64,000 nucleotides of DNA from Crocinitomicaceae bacterium (GCA_002707155.1 PAME01000001.1:356029-420028); one strand, 5' to 3'; counted from the first letter of the stretch, positions 47,958 to 57,886 are shown. Program-made: numbers and translations. Notes: generated from the sequence alone by a model not told the origin.

Positions 47958-48497
47958 TCAATCGGATTTCTTGCGACTTCTTTTATACAGAGATATTGCG
48001 GCCCATAGTAGAAATGCAAACGCAAAAATTCCCAGTAGACCCCAAAGCCAACTTATTTGGTCTCGAAGAATAATGATAAAAACAATTGCAACTAAAAAAA
48101 TAGTAGCTAATTCGTTGAATACACGCAGTTTATTGCTGCTCATTTTAAATGATCCAGATTGAATTTGCACAAACAGTTTGTGAATGTACAAGTGATATAA
48201 GTACAGCCCGAGTACAAAGGCTAGCTTTACGTGCATAAAAGCTTGGGTTAAAAAACCAGGGCTATGATAGAGCATCACCAAAGCTGAAATCAGGACAAGT
48301 ATTGCAGAAGGCCATGTAATTCCATACCACAGTCGTTTTTCCATAATTACAAATTGATTAGAAAGAATGGTTTTTTCAGCGTCTTCTTTTTCTTGTACTT
48401 CTGTATGGTAAATAAATAAACGCACGATATAAAATAACCCAGCGAACCAGGTTACTATAAAGATCAAATGAAAAGCTTTTGTGTAAAGAAAATACAT
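47958..48497 (-). CDS. hemJ: HemJ-type protoporphyrinogen oxidase (CopD family)
   Basis: 179 residues, four to five membrane helices. The start MYFLYTKAFHLIFIVTWFAG contains the conserved His that binds haem; MHVKLAFVLGLYLYHLYIHK has the second His and Lys. It oxidises protoporphyrinogen IX in haem synthesis. The name and length fit well; general CopD-family copper proteins are a less likely alternative. It diverges from the acyl-CoA thioesterase gene. Confidence 0.82.
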   Translation of the reverse strand: MYFLYTKAFHLIFIVTWFAGLFYIVRLFIYHTEVQEKEDAEKTILSNQFVIMEKRLWYGITWPSAILVLISALVMLYHSPGFLTQAFMHVKLAFVLGLYLYHLYIHKLFVQIQSGSFKMSSNKLRVFNELATIFLVAIVFIIILRDQISWLWGLLGIFAFAFLLWAAISLYKRSRKKSD

Positions 48498-48564
48498 TCA
48501 GATAATTTTTGGTAAAAATAACCCGAAACTATACTACGATATGATTCTTGGTCTTAGGAACATT

Positions 48565-48572
48565 TAATTTTG
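48565..48572 (+). promoter_or_regulatory. -7 element for the thioesterase gene
   Basis: TAATTTTG (TAnnTTTG). Transcription would start near 48579, which excludes the in-frame TTG at 48548 and fixes the ATG at 48587. Confidence 0.55.
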
Positions 48573-48586
48573 TTCAAAACAACATC

Positions 48587-49099
48587 ATGCATTCAAAAAC
48601 AGCATCGTCTTCATTATCAACCTCAAGTAGAATTGTACTTCCTAATGACACAAATGTGTTGGGAAACCTTATGGGGGGTCAATTATTAAATTGGATGGAT
48701 ATTACCTCAGCAATCGCGGCACATAGACATTGCGGTCGAGTGGTAGTGACTGCGGCGGTTAACAATGTTTCTTTCAATCATCCGATAGCCCTTGGAGATA
48801 TAGTTACCATCGAAGCAAAAGTGACAAGAGCCTTTACTTCTTCGATGGAGGTATTTATGGATGTGTATGTGGAGCACCGTTTAACAGGAGAGAAGAAAAA
48901 GTGCAACGAAGCTATTTACACGTTTGTAGCAGTTGATCAAAACGGAAAGTCTATTGATGTCCCAGAACTTATTCCAGAAAGTGAAGAAGAAAAATCGCGC
49001 TACGATGCTGCCCTTAGGCGAAGACAGTTGAGTCTTATACTTGCTGGAAGAATGAATGCAAACGAAGCGACTGAATTAAAGGCGCTTTTTGAACAGTAA
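48587..49099 (+). CDS. acyl-CoA thioesterase (hotdog fold)
   Basis: About 170 residues from the ATG at 48587. The hotdog core has NLMGGQLLNWMDITSAIAAH, whose GG.LL.W.D motif supplies the catalytic Asp, followed by VVVTAAVNNVSFNHPIALGD. It resembles YciA/BACH-type long-chain acyl-CoA hydrolases. It would release free fatty acids from CoA in the cytosol. Substrate range cannot be told. Confidence 0.87.
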   Translation: MHSKTASSSLSTSSRIVLPNDTNVLGNLMGGQLLNWMDITSAIAAHRHCGRVVVTAAVNNVSFNHPIALGDIVTIEAKVTRAFTSSMEVFMDVYVEHRLTGEKKKCNEAIYTFVAVDQNGKSIDVPELIPESEEEKSRYDAALRRRQLSLILAGRMNANEATELKALFEQ

Positions 49100-49612
49100 T
49101 CAGGTTTCTGCTGTTGAAACTTGCTTGTTTTTTCCGTACAAAGGTCCAAGGTATTCAGTATCTCCCGACATACCCAGATACATAACGTAAAGGCCGTTAA
49201 ACACCAATACTAAGACATAATCTATAAAAGTACGTTTGCCGAAACACTTGCAAAGTTCGATGTATAAGGTAATGGTAAATAGAAGAAACACGGATAGCAT
49301 ACTTATAAGAGCAATATTTGCAGCCATAGATGTATCTCCAGTGTAGACAATGTAAATTATTATTGGAGGTGGGATTATAAAAGCAATTACTTGCCATGCA
49401 GGCCTGCCCATTATTTTCAGAAAAACGACAACATTCCAAAACGGAACAATCGAAGCAATTCCAGGTAGATCACACTTGTAATATAAAACCCATTGTCCAA
49501 GTACACCGAAAGCAGCGACAAGGGCAATAATTATATACATGAATTCATATTGCTCGGCATATTTAAGAATCAGTTCTAGTGGTAACTTAAGCGTATTGTG
49601 TAAGATTTCCAT
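49100..49612 (-). CDS. membrane protein (DUF5684-like)
   Basis: 170 residues with about four membrane helices. The segment YKCDLPGIASIVPFWNVVVFLKIMGRPAWQV matches a family often linked to signal peptidase I in Bacteroidota, which I recall as DUF5684 (from memory). No catalytic residue is visible. It lies downstream of bactofilin on the same strand with a 97-base gap; its stop is one base from the stop of the convergent thioesterase gene. Confidence 0.65.
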   Translation of the reverse strand: MEILHNTLKLPLELILKYAEQYEFMYIIIALVAAFGVLGQWVLYYKCDLPGIASIVPFWNVVVFLKIMGRPAWQVIAFIIPPPIIIYIVYTGDTSMAANIALISMLSVFLLFTITLYIELCKCFGKRTFIDYVLVLVFNGLYVMYLGMSGDTEYLGPLYGKNKQVSTAET

Positions 49613-49709
49613 AATTTAACAGTTTTAAGACTGCATAAATTTAAGAAATTAACAAAAAACAGCAAGGTTTAATTCGGATAAATCCTCAACACTGTGAAAA
49701 AACCCTTTT

Positions 49710-50120
49710 TTACGCAGTTTTTTCTTGTTGACTTTCAGAACTTTGGTTGATGTCTTTAATCGTAGCGCCCATACTACAAGCGCCTGTGAAGTTAGCGCCA
49801 GGTTCAATAGATAGTTTAGCGGTCTCTATATCTCCATTAATATTTGCTGTTGATTGAAGGGACAAAAGTTCATTTACCACAATTTTTCCTTTAACGGTTC
49901 CAGAGATATTAGCATTGGTACATATGATTTCACCTTCCAGTTTTCCACCTTCGCCAATAACCACTTTTCCACTACTACTTATAGTTCCAATAAGTTTTCC
50001 GTCTAAGCGTATATCTCCACTAGTCTTAATATCGCCATTAATTGTAGTACCCGAAGAAATATGATTCCTAGTACCTTCTAATTCGGTTTGCTTAGCCATG
50101 GACTTTGAGTTTTTGAACAT
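49710..50120 (-). CDS. bactofilin
   Basis: 136 residues. The core (about 18-120) is a right-handed beta-helix of short repeats, for example SSGTTINGDIKTSGDIRLDG, KLEGEIICTNANISGTVKGK and TANINGDIETAKLSIEPGAN. Bactofilins polymerise without nucleotides into cytoskeletal filaments, often organising cell-wall enzymes. It is encoded between the PorW/SprE-like lipoprotein gene and a DUF5684-like gene; an M23 peptidase gene lies just beyond, a frequent bactofilin partner. The start is the ATG at 50120; an ATG seven codons in is also possible. Confidence 0.9.
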   Translation of the reverse strand: MFKNSKSMAKQTELEGTRNHISSGTTINGDIKTSGDIRLDGKLIGTISSSGKVVIGEGGKLEGEIICTNANISGTVKGKIVVNELLSLQSTANINGDIETAKLSIEPGANFTGACSMGATIKDINQSSESQQEKTA

Positions 50121-50139
50121 TTGATGTTTTCTATTAGTG

Positions 50140-50147
50140 CAAAGATA
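50140..50147 (-). promoter_or_regulatory. -7 element for bactofilin
   Basis: On the minus strand this reads TATCTTTG (TAnnTTTG), 19 bases before the ATG at 50120. Confidence 0.5.
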
Positions 50148-50162
50148 AAAATTATTAACAAT

Positions 50163-52718
50163 TTAAAGTTCATATGTACTTTTATGAAAATCAAGATAAT
50201 TTTCTACCCGTTTATCTTGAAAAAATAGAGCGTAATTCGTGTAGCTGATTACAAAAAAGTCATTTTCCAATTCGTTAATTTTTTTAAGGCTCGTTCGGTT
50301 TTTTGAAAAATCAGAAAAATAGTCTAAAGCGGTTTTGGAATTTTCAAATTGTTTTATAGAAATCATGTGAGTTTCCTTGTTTAATAAAACCGCACTAATT
50401 GATAGTTTTAAGTTACCGTGATAAGCTTTATTGTAATTATCAATTCGCTCTTTAATTTTTTCAATTTCGCTGCCTTCTACTGGCAATAACATAACTGCTA
50501 AGTGCCTGCCGTTTTTGTCAAATTTATAATCTGGCGGTGGTAAATCTTTAGCTTCAATTTTCTTTTCACTTTTTAGAATTTTTATTCTTTCTTCAGCATC
50601 TTTCGCTTCGGCAGACCCGGCATTATCTTTTTTAAATTTCTCTAAACTGGCAATAAGACCCTTTTTGTCCATTGAGCCTGCAGCACTCAGCGCCTTTAGG
50701 TATTTGAATTTAAGCGCAATATGATTATCGGGCATTTTAATTTCAGCATTTTCACATTCTGTAATACACGCTGAATAAAAGCCTCGAGAATAATAGTAAT
50801 AAGCTTTTTTATATGCCTCAAGAGCAGCTTTCTTTTTAGAATCCATATCCTTTGCATAATCAGGATCATTGATAATTTTAGCGTAATCAGAATAAGGAAA
50901 TTTACTTAGAATATAATTTTTGTAATAATTTGAGGAATCAATTCTATTATCATTTAGGTACATCCGATACAATTGATAAAGGCAGTTGATTTGATATTTT
51001 GATGTATCGTAGCGCGAAAGCAAGTTTCTGAAAGCTCCAATAGCGTGCATTGGGTCATCCATTTTTTCCTTGTAAATTATTCCCAAAGCGTAATAAGCCT
51101 CTACAATATTTTCATTTGCCTTTGATTTTGCTTCTGGAGAGAAGGGAATATCTTTCATGTATTTTGATTTGTCAGTAATCCCTGATAATACACTATCCAC
51201 CGCAGTTTCATTAAACGTACCCAGCTCATCAAGACTAATGCTTGACTTGTCGCTTCTACGCCAGTTATCTTCGTTTGGTCTATTTCCCCACTGCTTAGCA
51301 AATTCTTGTTTACCCAAACCAATAGTTTTGTCATTGTAGAAATACCAAGCGCCCTTTTCATTTGATACTTCATTTTGGAAACCTCCATCATTAAAAGTAG
51401 TTGATTGGTTTTCTTCAGCCAGACGACGAGCCTCCTCTTCAGCAAGTCGTTCTTCGATAATTTCATCGATTAGAGCATCCAATTCATCTTCCGGCATTTC
51501 TGATAAAGCCAATAAACTATCCTCGCGCTGTATTATTAAAATGTTCTCTACCAGTTCTGTTAAACTGTTTTTGATGTTTACTATTTCTTCTCGATCGGGG
51601 AAGTCTTCTGGTATGTATTGTACCGTGCTATCGTAGTATGCTTGGGCAGGAATATATTCAGGTCGGGCAAAATGAATTTCGGCTAATTCAAGAAATGAAA
51701 GTCCTTTTTGATAATTATCCTCAACACTTGATTCAGCCGACAGTAAAAGCGCACTGATTTGTCGCTCTTCGCTTCCTTCTTGATCATATATCTTGCTTAA
51801 CGCATAATATAGTTTATCTCGATATTCAATGTTTTTATCGTCGCGCAACATCTTTAACAACACCTTTTTTATATCATAACTACTCCCGTCCTCAGCACTA
51901 TATGAAAGAGCTCGATTCATTTGCGCCCAGAATTCCATCTCATATTCTGGGTGTCTTTTTGCAACGGCTTTATAGGTGTTATTAGCCCTAATTGATTCGC
52001 CCTGTTCAGCATACAATTGAGCTAATATGAACATCCAACGTGTCGCAATATCCTTATCTTTCTGAATGAGAACAGCTTCTTCTAATTCTAGCATTGCTTT
52101 GGTGTATTCTTCTTGAGTGAGATAATATTCCGCTATGGTTGCTTTAACATCAGGCATAATGTCCTCGGGCACTTTATTATCATCTGCCAATAGGCGAATC
52201 AAAGCATCCGCTTGGTCGTAATTTTCGGTTTGAATGTGAGATTTTATGAGCCATAATCTTGCTTGATATTTTTGCTCGCCTTTAAATTTCTTAGTTACAT
52301 ATTTAAATATCGGTATACATTCTTTGTAGTTTTTTTCATAGAAATATGCTTTTCCAATGAGCATCCAGCAATCGTCAATCCACTTAACGTATTCTTTGCC
52401 TTTAATGTCCATGCTATGGTATTCTATGACCCTTGAACATTTCTTTATCACCAAATCCATATCCGCTTGGACAGTGGTTGCCATTTCTTCGTCACCATAA
52501 ATGTAAAGGGGTAAGAGCTTCCTGTAGTTTTCTTTGTGGCCGGAGTTTATTTTTCCTTTGCCTGTCTTATATGCTTCTGTGGCATTAAAATAGCCATTCC
52601 ACCGAGCATTGGTATTGTGAAAAAACCGATTAAGGAAATTGTTCTTCTTTTGAGAACAACTCTGAATTCCAAGCATAATGGAAAACACAAATACGAATAG
52701 TAGTAACCGATTTTTCAA
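50163..52718 (-). CDS. porW: PorW/SprE-like T9SS lipoprotein with TPR repeats
   Basis: 851 residues from a TTG at 52718. The lipoprotein signal ends at IQSC (Cys21), followed by KNNFLNRFFHNTNARWNGYF, the conserved N-terminal motif of SprE/PorW. A long stretch of TPR-like helix pairs (about 100-400) precedes an acidic, Glu-rich segment (residues about 400-440) and a second set of TPR repeats, ending with a small alpha/beta domain. SprE/PorW is needed for type IX secretion and gliding in studied species. Several sorting-domain proteins in this window are likely clients. It has its own -7 element, and bactofilin follows. Confidence 0.85.
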   Translation of the reverse strand: MKNRLLLFVFVFSIMLGIQSCSQKKNNFLNRFFHNTNARWNGYFNATEAYKTGKGKINSGHKENYRKLLPLYIYGDEEMATTVQADMDLVIKKCSRVIEYHSMDIKGKEYVKWIDDCWMLIGKAYFYEKNYKECIPIFKYVTKKFKGEQKYQARLWLIKSHIQTENYDQADALIRLLADDNKVPEDIMPDVKATIAEYYLTQEEYTKAMLELEEAVLIQKDKDIATRWMFILAQLYAEQGESIRANNTYKAVAKRHPEYEMEFWAQMNRALSYSAEDGSSYDIKKVLLKMLRDDKNIEYRDKLYYALSKIYDQEGSEERQISALLLSAESSVEDNYQKGLSFLELAEIHFARPEYIPAQAYYDSTVQYIPEDFPDREEIVNIKNSLTELVENILIIQREDSLLALSEMPEDELDALIDEIIEERLAEEEARRLAEENQSTTFNDGGFQNEVSNEKGAWYFYNDKTIGLGKQEFAKQWGNRPNEDNWRRSDKSSISLDELGTFNETAVDSVLSGITDKSKYMKDIPFSPEAKSKANENIVEAYYALGIIYKEKMDDPMHAIGAFRNLLSRYDTSKYQINCLYQLYRMYLNDNRIDSSNYYKNYILSKFPYSDYAKIINDPDYAKDMDSKKKAALEAYKKAYYYYSRGFYSACITECENAEIKMPDNHIALKFKYLKALSAAGSMDKKGLIASLEKFKKDNAGSAEAKDAEERIKILKSEKKIEAKDLPPPDYKFDKNGRHLAVMLLPVEGSEIEKIKERIDNYNKAYHGNLKLSISAVLLNKETHMISIKQFENSKTALDYFSDFSKNRTSLKKINELENDFFVISYTNYALFFQDKRVENYLDFHKSTYEL

Positions 52719-52757
52719 GCTAGATTTTGCTTATAACTTAAGATAACTATGAACTAA

Positions 52758-52765
52758 CAAAAATA
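52758..52765 (-). promoter_or_regulatory. -7 element for porW
   Basis: On the minus strand this reads TATTTTTG (TAnnTTTG), 39 bases before the TTG start at 52718. Confidence 0.5.
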
Positions 52766-52844
52766 TTTTATTTTAATGCCTAATTATTGAAATTGGATGC
52801 TTCAAAAATAAACGCCAAGAAATCGGATATTTGTAGTTGATAAA

Positions 52845-53741
52845 ATGAAAAAAGAAAACCGTTCAAACGATAAGCAAAGTGGAAAGACCAAAAAGGTAAT
52901 TTCTAAGATTAAGCACAAGTCTAGACTCGTCCTTATGAACGATGATACCTTCGAGGAACAGTTTTCTCTAATTCTTTCTCCACTAAATGTATTTGCATGG
53001 GGAGGGTTATTTTTAATTCTCTTTACCACGTTTATCATTTTAACGATTTCATTTACTCCACTTAGAGAGTTTATTCCAGGATATTCCGATTTGAAAACAA
53101 AACGGATAGCAACTTCAACAGCACAGCGAGTTGATAGCCTTGAGCATGCATTAAACAACAACATAAAGTATTTAGATAACTTAAAAGTTATTTTGTCTGG
53201 AGGTGTTGTGATGCGAGACTCTTCAAGCATTAATACTGCAATGTCTTCAAGTGATCAGTTACAAACGGTTGTTTCTCCGGAGGATAGTGTTCTGCGAAAT
53301 GAAGTTGAGCAAGAAGAGCGCTTTAACCTCAGCTTTAGTTCGGGCAATGGAGAGGATGATGGCTTAAGAAACATTTTGTTTTTTGCTCCCTTAGAGGGTG
53401 TTTTATCGTCAAAGTTTGATCCAACCATTCGGCATTATGGTGTTGACATTGTTTCGGCTGAGTTTGATGCTCCCATAAAAGCTGTTTTAGAGGGTACCGT
53501 AACGCTAGCGACTTGGACGTCGGATGAAGGGCACGTTATTTATGTTCAACATAAATACAATCTGATTTCAGTGTATAAGCATAATTCAATGCTTTTAAAG
53601 AAGGTTGGGGAAAAGGTGAGGGCAGGTGAAGCAATTGCTATTGTGGGCAGCAGCGGAGAATTAAGCACTGGGCCACATTTACATATAGAATTGTGGCACA
53701 ATGGAAACGCAATAAATCCTAGTGATTATATTATTTTTTAA
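52845..53741 (+). CDS. M23-family (LytM) peptidoglycan endopeptidase
   Basis: 298 residues. An N-terminal cytoplasmic basic stretch and one membrane helix (about 47-70) anchor a periplasmic coiled linker and a C-terminal LytM domain. Zinc ligands are H197 and D201 (HYGVD) and H280 (PHLHIELWHNG), so it looks catalytically active. It would cut peptidoglycan cross-bridges. It diverges from porW, with bactofilin just beyond, a grouping that suggests localised wall remodelling. A terminator shared with accC follows. Confidence 0.92.
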   Translation: MKKENRSNDKQSGKTKKVISKIKHKSRLVLMNDDTFEEQFSLILSPLNVFAWGGLFLILFTTFIILTISFTPLREFIPGYSDLKTKRIATSTAQRVDSLEHALNNNIKYLDNLKVILSGGVVMRDSSSINTAMSSSDQLQTVVSPEDSVLRNEVEQEERFNLSFSSGNGEDDGLRNILFFAPLEGVLSSKFDPTIRHYGVDIVSAEFDAPIKAVLEGTVTLATWTSDEGHVIYVQHKYNLISVYKHNSMLLKKVGEKVRAGEAIAIVGSSGELSTGPHLHIELWHNGNAINPSDYIIF

Positions 53742-53750
53742 AAAAACAAA

Positions 53751-53776
53751 AGCCGCTTAATTAGATTGAAGCGGCT
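53751..53776. terminator. bidirectional terminator between the M23 gene and accC
   Basis: AGCCGCTT (53751-53758) pairs with AAGCGGCT (53769-53776), a perfect 8-bp stem. On the minus strand the hairpin is followed by TTTGTTTTTTT. Confidence 0.8.
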
Positions 53777-53799
53777 CTTGTTACAAATTTTATCAGAGA

Positions 53800-55170
53800 T
53801 TATTGCTCTGAGTTATAGTCCCATTCTTCCAAAAACTTGGTTGTGAAGTCACCCTTTCGGAACTTCTCATTTCTCATAAGTTTTTGGTGAAACGGAATCG
53901 TAGTTTTCACTCCTTCTACAATATATTCGTCCAGTGCTCTTTGCATTTTTTGAATAGCTTCTTCACGCGATTGAGCAACTGTAATTAGCTTAGCAACCAT
54001 ACTATCGTAATTAGGTGGAATAGTATAGCCTGCATAAACGTGGGTATCTATACGGATTCCAATTCCTCCAGGTTCGTGATACTCAGTGATTTTTCCAGGT
54101 GAAGGCATCCAGTTTTTTGATGGATCCTCTGCATTAATTCTGCACTGAATAGCGTGTGCCTTAGGCATATAGTTTTTGCCAGAGATGGCTTCACCAGCGG
54201 CAATTAGAATCTGTTCTTTTATTAAATCCCAACCAATAACCTCTTCTGTAATTGTATGCTCAACCTGTATTCTAGTATTCATTTCCATGAAGTAGAATTT
54301 TTTGTGCTTATCCACTAAAAACTCAACGGTTCCAACACCTTCATACTTTACAGCCGAAGCAGCTTTTATTGCAGCCTCTCCCATTTCTTTTCGGAGTGTT
54401 GGAGTCATGAATGGAGAAGGGGTTTCTTCAACAAGTTTTTGATGCCTTCTTTGAATAGAACAATCTCGCTCACTCATATGACAAACAGTCCCATATTGAT
54501 CACCAGCAATTTGTATTTCAATGTGTCTTGGTTCTTCAATAAACTTCTCCATGTAAACGCCATCGTTTCCAAAGGCAGCTGCAGCCTCTCTTTGAATTGC
54601 AGCAAGTGAATCTGCTACGTCTTCTTCTTTCCAGACTACACGCATTCCTTTTCCTCCGCCACCTGCAGTAGCTTTCATCATTACCGGAAGACCAACTTCT
54701 TTAGCCATTTCAACGGCATGTTTCCCATCCTTTAATAGTCCTTCAGAACCAGGAACACATGGCACTCCAGCGGCAAGCATAGTAGCTTTAGCATTTGCTT
54801 TATCCCCCATACCCTCAATCATTTCGGGGCCAGCTCCAATAAACTTGATGCCGTGCTCTTCACAGATTTTAGAAAACTTCGCATTTTCAGATAAAAAACC
54901 ATACCCTGGGTGAATTGCATCAGCGTTCGTTATTTCGGCTGCAGCAATAATATTTGGGATTTTTAGATAAGACTCAGTGCTTGGGGCAGGCCCAATACAT
55001 ACCGCCTCGTCCGCAAATCGAACAGGTAAACTGTCTTTATCCGCTAACGAATAAACTGCAACCGTTTTTATACCCATTTCCTTACAGGTACGTATAATTC
55101 TCAAGGCGATTTCACCTCGGTTGGCAATGAGAATTTTTTTGAAAAGTTTAGATTTTATTTTCCTTGCCAT
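53800..55170 (-). CDS. accC: acetyl-CoA carboxylase, biotin carboxylase subunit
   Basis: A 456-residue ATP-grasp enzyme that carboxylates biotin on AccB with ATP and bicarbonate, the first step of fatty acid synthesis. Landmarks are [32 protein letters not shown], the ATP loop [12 protein letters not shown] (residues 169-178) and [18 protein letters not shown]. It is the last gene of the yceD-rpmF-plsX-fabH-accB-accC operon, 25 bases after accB. Confidence 0.96.
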   Translation of the reverse strand: MARKIKSKLFKKILIANRGEIALRIIRTCKEMGIKTVAVYSLADKDSLPVRFADEAVCIGPAPSTESYLKIPNIIAAAEITNADAIHPGYGFLSENAKFSKICEEHGIKFIGAGPEMIEGMGDKANAKATMLAAGVPCVPGSEGLLKDGKHAVEMAKEVGLPVMMKATAGGGGKGMRVVWKEEDVADSLAAIQREAAAAFGNDGVYMEKFIEEPRHIEIQIAGDQYGTVCHMSERDCSIQRRHQKLVEETPSPFMTPTLRKEMGEAAIKAASAVKYEGVGTVEFLVDKHKKFYFMEMNTRIQVEHTITEEVIGWDLIKEQILIAAGEAISGKNYMPKAHAIQCRINAEDPSKNWMPSPGKITEYHEPGGIGIRIDTHVYAGYTIPPNYDSMVAKLITVAQSREEAIQKMQRALDEYIVEGVKTTIPFHQKLMRNEKFRKGDFTTKFLEEWDYNSEQ

Positions 55171-55195
55171 AAACTATGGTATTTGGGAGTTAAAA

Positions 55196-55681
55196 TTAAC
55201 TAGGATCAATCAAGAAAAGTGGCTGATCGTACTCAATAGGAGAAGCGTCATCAACTAATACTTTTACGATTTTACCAGATATTTCAGCTTCAATTTCATT
55301 GAACAATTTCATGGCTTCAATTATACAAAGCACATCACCTGGTTTTATTGCATCACCTACGTTTTTAAATACAGGTTTCTCAGGTGAAGCAGAACGATAA
55401 AAGGTTCCAATCATTGGAGACTTTATCTCTACATATTTAGAGTCTTCTGCAGGTTCAACAGCAGCAGGTGCAACTGGTGCAGGCGCTGTTGGCTGAGCAA
55501 CTGGTGCAGCTTGTGGTGCAACAGCAGCGGGAACCGCAGCTTGTATAATTTGAGGTGCGCTTGCCTTTTCTTTTGAACCAGTTTTAATAACCAGTTTTAC
55601 ATCGTCCATTTCTAGTTCAACCTCGCTTACACCAGATTTTGCTACAAACTTTATTAATCCCTGAATTTCTTCAATTTTCAT
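55196..55681 (-). CDS. accB: acetyl-CoA carboxylase, biotin carboxyl carrier protein
   Basis: 161 residues. A short N-terminal domain, an Ala/Pro-rich flexible linker (about 40-78) and the biotinyl domain with K125 in IEAMKLFNEIE, the lysine that receives biotin. It carries the carboxyl group between AccC and the carboxyltransferase. The operon position between fabH and accC is conserved in many bacteria. Confidence 0.95.
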   Translation of the reverse strand: MKIEEIQGLIKFVAKSGVSEVELEMDDVKLVIKTGSKEKASAPQIIQAAVPAAVAPQAAPVAQPTAPAPVAPAAVEPAEDSKYVEIKSPMIGTFYRSASPEKPVFKNVGDAIKPGDVLCIIEAMKLFNEIEAEISGKIVKVLVDDASPIEYDQPLFLIDPS

Positions 55682-55718
55682 ATCAAAATTTTTCTTGTTC
55701 CAAAAAAGATAAATTTAC

Positions 55719-56714
55719 TTAACTATTGTATGCCCATTTCAAATATACTGCTCCCCAAGTAAAGCCACCGCCAAAAGCAGACAAAATAATGTTGTCTCCT
55801 TTTTTGAGCTTGGGCTCCCATTCCCAGAGGCAAAGTGGAATTGTTCCTGCAGTCGTATTTCCGTATTTTTCTATATTAATCATCACCTTTTCAGGAGATA
55901 AATTTAAACGATTTGCTGTTGCGTCAATAATTCTCAAATTCGCTTGATGAGGCACTAACCAATCCAGCGTATCGCCATTCAAATTATTTCTTAGCATCAC
56001 TTCTTCAGAAACATCAGCCATGTTGGTAACAGCGAACTTAAACACTTGTTTACCTTCTTGATGAACTGAATGTTCGCTGTTGGCTACCGTTTCAGCAGAC
56101 GCCGGTTTTACCGAACCTCCTGCCGGTTGGTGTAAATAATGAACCCCAGAACCATCTGAATGTAACTGGAAATCAATAATTCCATTGCCTTCTTCGTTTG
56201 GCTCTAAAAGAACGGCTCCACCGCCGTCACCGAATATTATACAAGTTGTTCTGTCTTCATAATTTAGAATAGAAGACATTTTGTCAACACCAACGACAAC
56301 CACTTTTTTGTATTTACCAGTTTCAATGAATTGCGCGCCAGTACTCAGACTATAAATGAAACCCGAACAGGCAGCATTTATATCAAAGCTCCATGCATTT
56401 TTTGCTCCAACTTTATCTGCAACAATATTTGCACAGCTCGGGAAATTGTAATCGGCAGTTACCGTTCCAACAATTAATAAATCAATCTCTTCTGGAGAAA
56501 TACCACGTTTTTTGCACAAATCTAAAACAGCAGGTGCTGCTAAATCTGACGCGCCAGTACTAGGCTCTTTTAATATTCTTCGTTCTTTAATTCCAGTTCT
56601 ACTGAAGATCCATTCATCGTTAGTGTCAACAATTTTTTCAAGGTCTTTGTTGGTCATTTTTGTTTCTGGTACATAGCCCGAAACTGAGGTTATTGCTGCT
56701 GTAATTTTTGACAT
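55719..56714 (-). CDS. fabH: beta-ketoacyl-ACP synthase III
   Basis: A 331-residue thiolase-fold enzyme that starts fatty acid chains by condensing acetyl- (or branched acyl-) CoA with malonyl-ACP. Catalytic residues are C116 (AACSGF), H256 (VPHQANLRI) and N286 (YGNTTAGT). Its start shares a base with the plsX stop (1-base overlap), so translation is probably coupled. Confidence 0.95.
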   Translation of the reverse strand: MSKITAAITSVSGYVPETKMTNKDLEKIVDTNDEWIFSRTGIKERRILKEPSTGASDLAAPAVLDLCKKRGISPEEIDLLIVGTVTADYNFPSCANIVADKVGAKNAWSFDINAACSGFIYSLSTGAQFIETGKYKKVVVVGVDKMSSILNYEDRTTCIIFGDGGGAVLLEPNEEGNGIIDFQLHSDGSGVHYLHQPAGGSVKPASAETVANSEHSVHQEGKQVFKFAVTNMADVSEEVMLRNNLNGDTLDWLVPHQANLRIIDATANRLNLSPEKVMINIEKYGNTTAGTIPLCLWEWEPKLKKGDNIILSAFGGGFTWGAVYLKWAYNS

Positions 56715-57652
56715 TATTGAAATGCGTTTTTTATTTTTTCAGCTAACTGTGCTTTAGACACATCTAGCGAATGAAGAATCATATTTTTTATAGCACGTGC
56801 GCTTGAAATTCCGTGACCAATAATAACATTTCCATTAACACCAAGCACAGGTGTGCCGCCATAAATTTCATAATTCAGTCTGTTGAAAAAAGCATCATCA
56901 ATTCCGCGCTTTTTAATCATGGCATAAAATGCCTCTGCTTCCTTAAGCATCACGTTTCCAGTAAACCCATCTGTTACAATTACGTCTACTTCTCCGCTAA
57001 ATAAGTCTCTTCCTTCTACGTTTCCAAAAAAATTAAAATCCTGAGAGTCTTTCATAAGCTGATGAGCTGCTTGAACCTGCATAGTTCCTTTTTCTTCTTC
57101 TTCACCCATGCTTAAAAGCCCCACTTTAGGGTTTTCTATAGCGAAAACTTCTTTAGCGTAAATAGAGCCAAGAATTCCGAACTGATAAAGCACATCGGGC
57201 TTACAGTCAGCATTGATCCCTACGTCCAGTAAGATATTCATACTTCCATCGGGGCAAGGAATTGCAGAAGTTACAGAGGGGCGAATTACTCCGGGAATCG
57301 CTTGTATAGTAAACATCGATCCAACCATCATGGCACCTGAGTTACCAGCACTTGCAAAAGAGTCAAGTTCACCTTTCTTCAAATAATGAAACCCAAGGCC
57401 TGTTGAAGACTTGGGTTTACTTTTAAATGCCTTTGCTGGGTGCTCACCCATCTCAATAAAATCGGTAGTATGAATAAATTCGAAATCATCTGGGTTATCT
57501 CCTTCAGATAGAATTTTTTCTCTACTTGCCTTTTCATTACCTATCAGCACAATATCAACTGTACCAGGTAGTTCTCTTCGAGCTTCTATTGCTCCAAGTA
57601 TAGTTGAGTCGGGTGCAAAATCACCACCAAAAGTGTCGAGGCCTAGGCGCAT
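56714..57652 (-). CDS. plsX: phosphate acyltransferase PlsX
   Basis: 312 residues. It makes acyl-phosphate from acyl-ACP for phospholipid synthesis. The start MRLGLDTFGGDFAPDSTILG and the segments FKSKPKSSTGLGFHYLKKGE, SAGNSGAMMVGS and DGFTGNVMLKEAEAF are typical of PlsX. It lies in the classic rpmF-plsX-fabH order. Confidence 0.95.
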   Translation of the reverse strand: MRLGLDTFGGDFAPDSTILGAIEARRELPGTVDIVLIGNEKASREKILSEGDNPDDFEFIHTTDFIEMGEHPAKAFKSKPKSSTGLGFHYLKKGELDSFASAGNSGAMMVGSMFTIQAIPGVIRPSVTSAIPCPDGSMNILLDVGINADCKPDVLYQFGILGSIYAKEVFAIENPKVGLLSMGEEEEKGTMQVQAAHQLMKDSQDFNFFGNVEGRDLFSGEVDVIVTDGFTGNVMLKEAEAFYAMIKKRGIDDAFFNRLNYEIYGGTPVLGVNGNVIIGHGISSARAIKNMILHSLDVSKAQLAEKIKNAFQ

Positions 57653-57689
57653 TTAGGAATTTAGCTAGTTGCTAAATTAGAACTAATTA

Positions 57690-57881
57690 CTAAACTTCAG
57701 TCTCTTTCTCTAAAACAACTTTGCCCTTGTAATATAATTTTCCTTCGAACCAATGTGCTCTATGGTAGAGGTGTGGTTGTCCAGTTGTAGGACAAGTAGC
57801 CACTGTAGGAGCAGTAGTTTTGTAATGAGTACGTCTTTTATCTCTTCTAGTTGTACTCTGCTTACGTTTAGGATGTGCCAT
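57690..57881 (-). CDS. rpmF: 50S ribosomal protein L32
   Basis: 63 residues: [20 protein letters not shown] followed by [19 protein letters not shown]. The normal N-terminal L32 signature is present. The usual pair of zinc-binding Cys motifs is reduced to a single Cys ([12 protein letters not shown]), suggesting a zinc-free form. It is six bases from yceD and 38 from plsX. Confidence 0.95.
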   Translation of the reverse strand: MAHPKRKQSTTRRDKRRTHYKTTAPTVATCPTTGQPHLYHRAHWFEGKLYYKGKVVLEKETEV

Positions 57882-57886
57882 TATTT

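Noticed and set aside
47912..48025. Upstream extension of the T9SS protein
   Set aside because: The extension would overlap hemJ by 68 bases and hides the clear signal peptide that begins at 47911.
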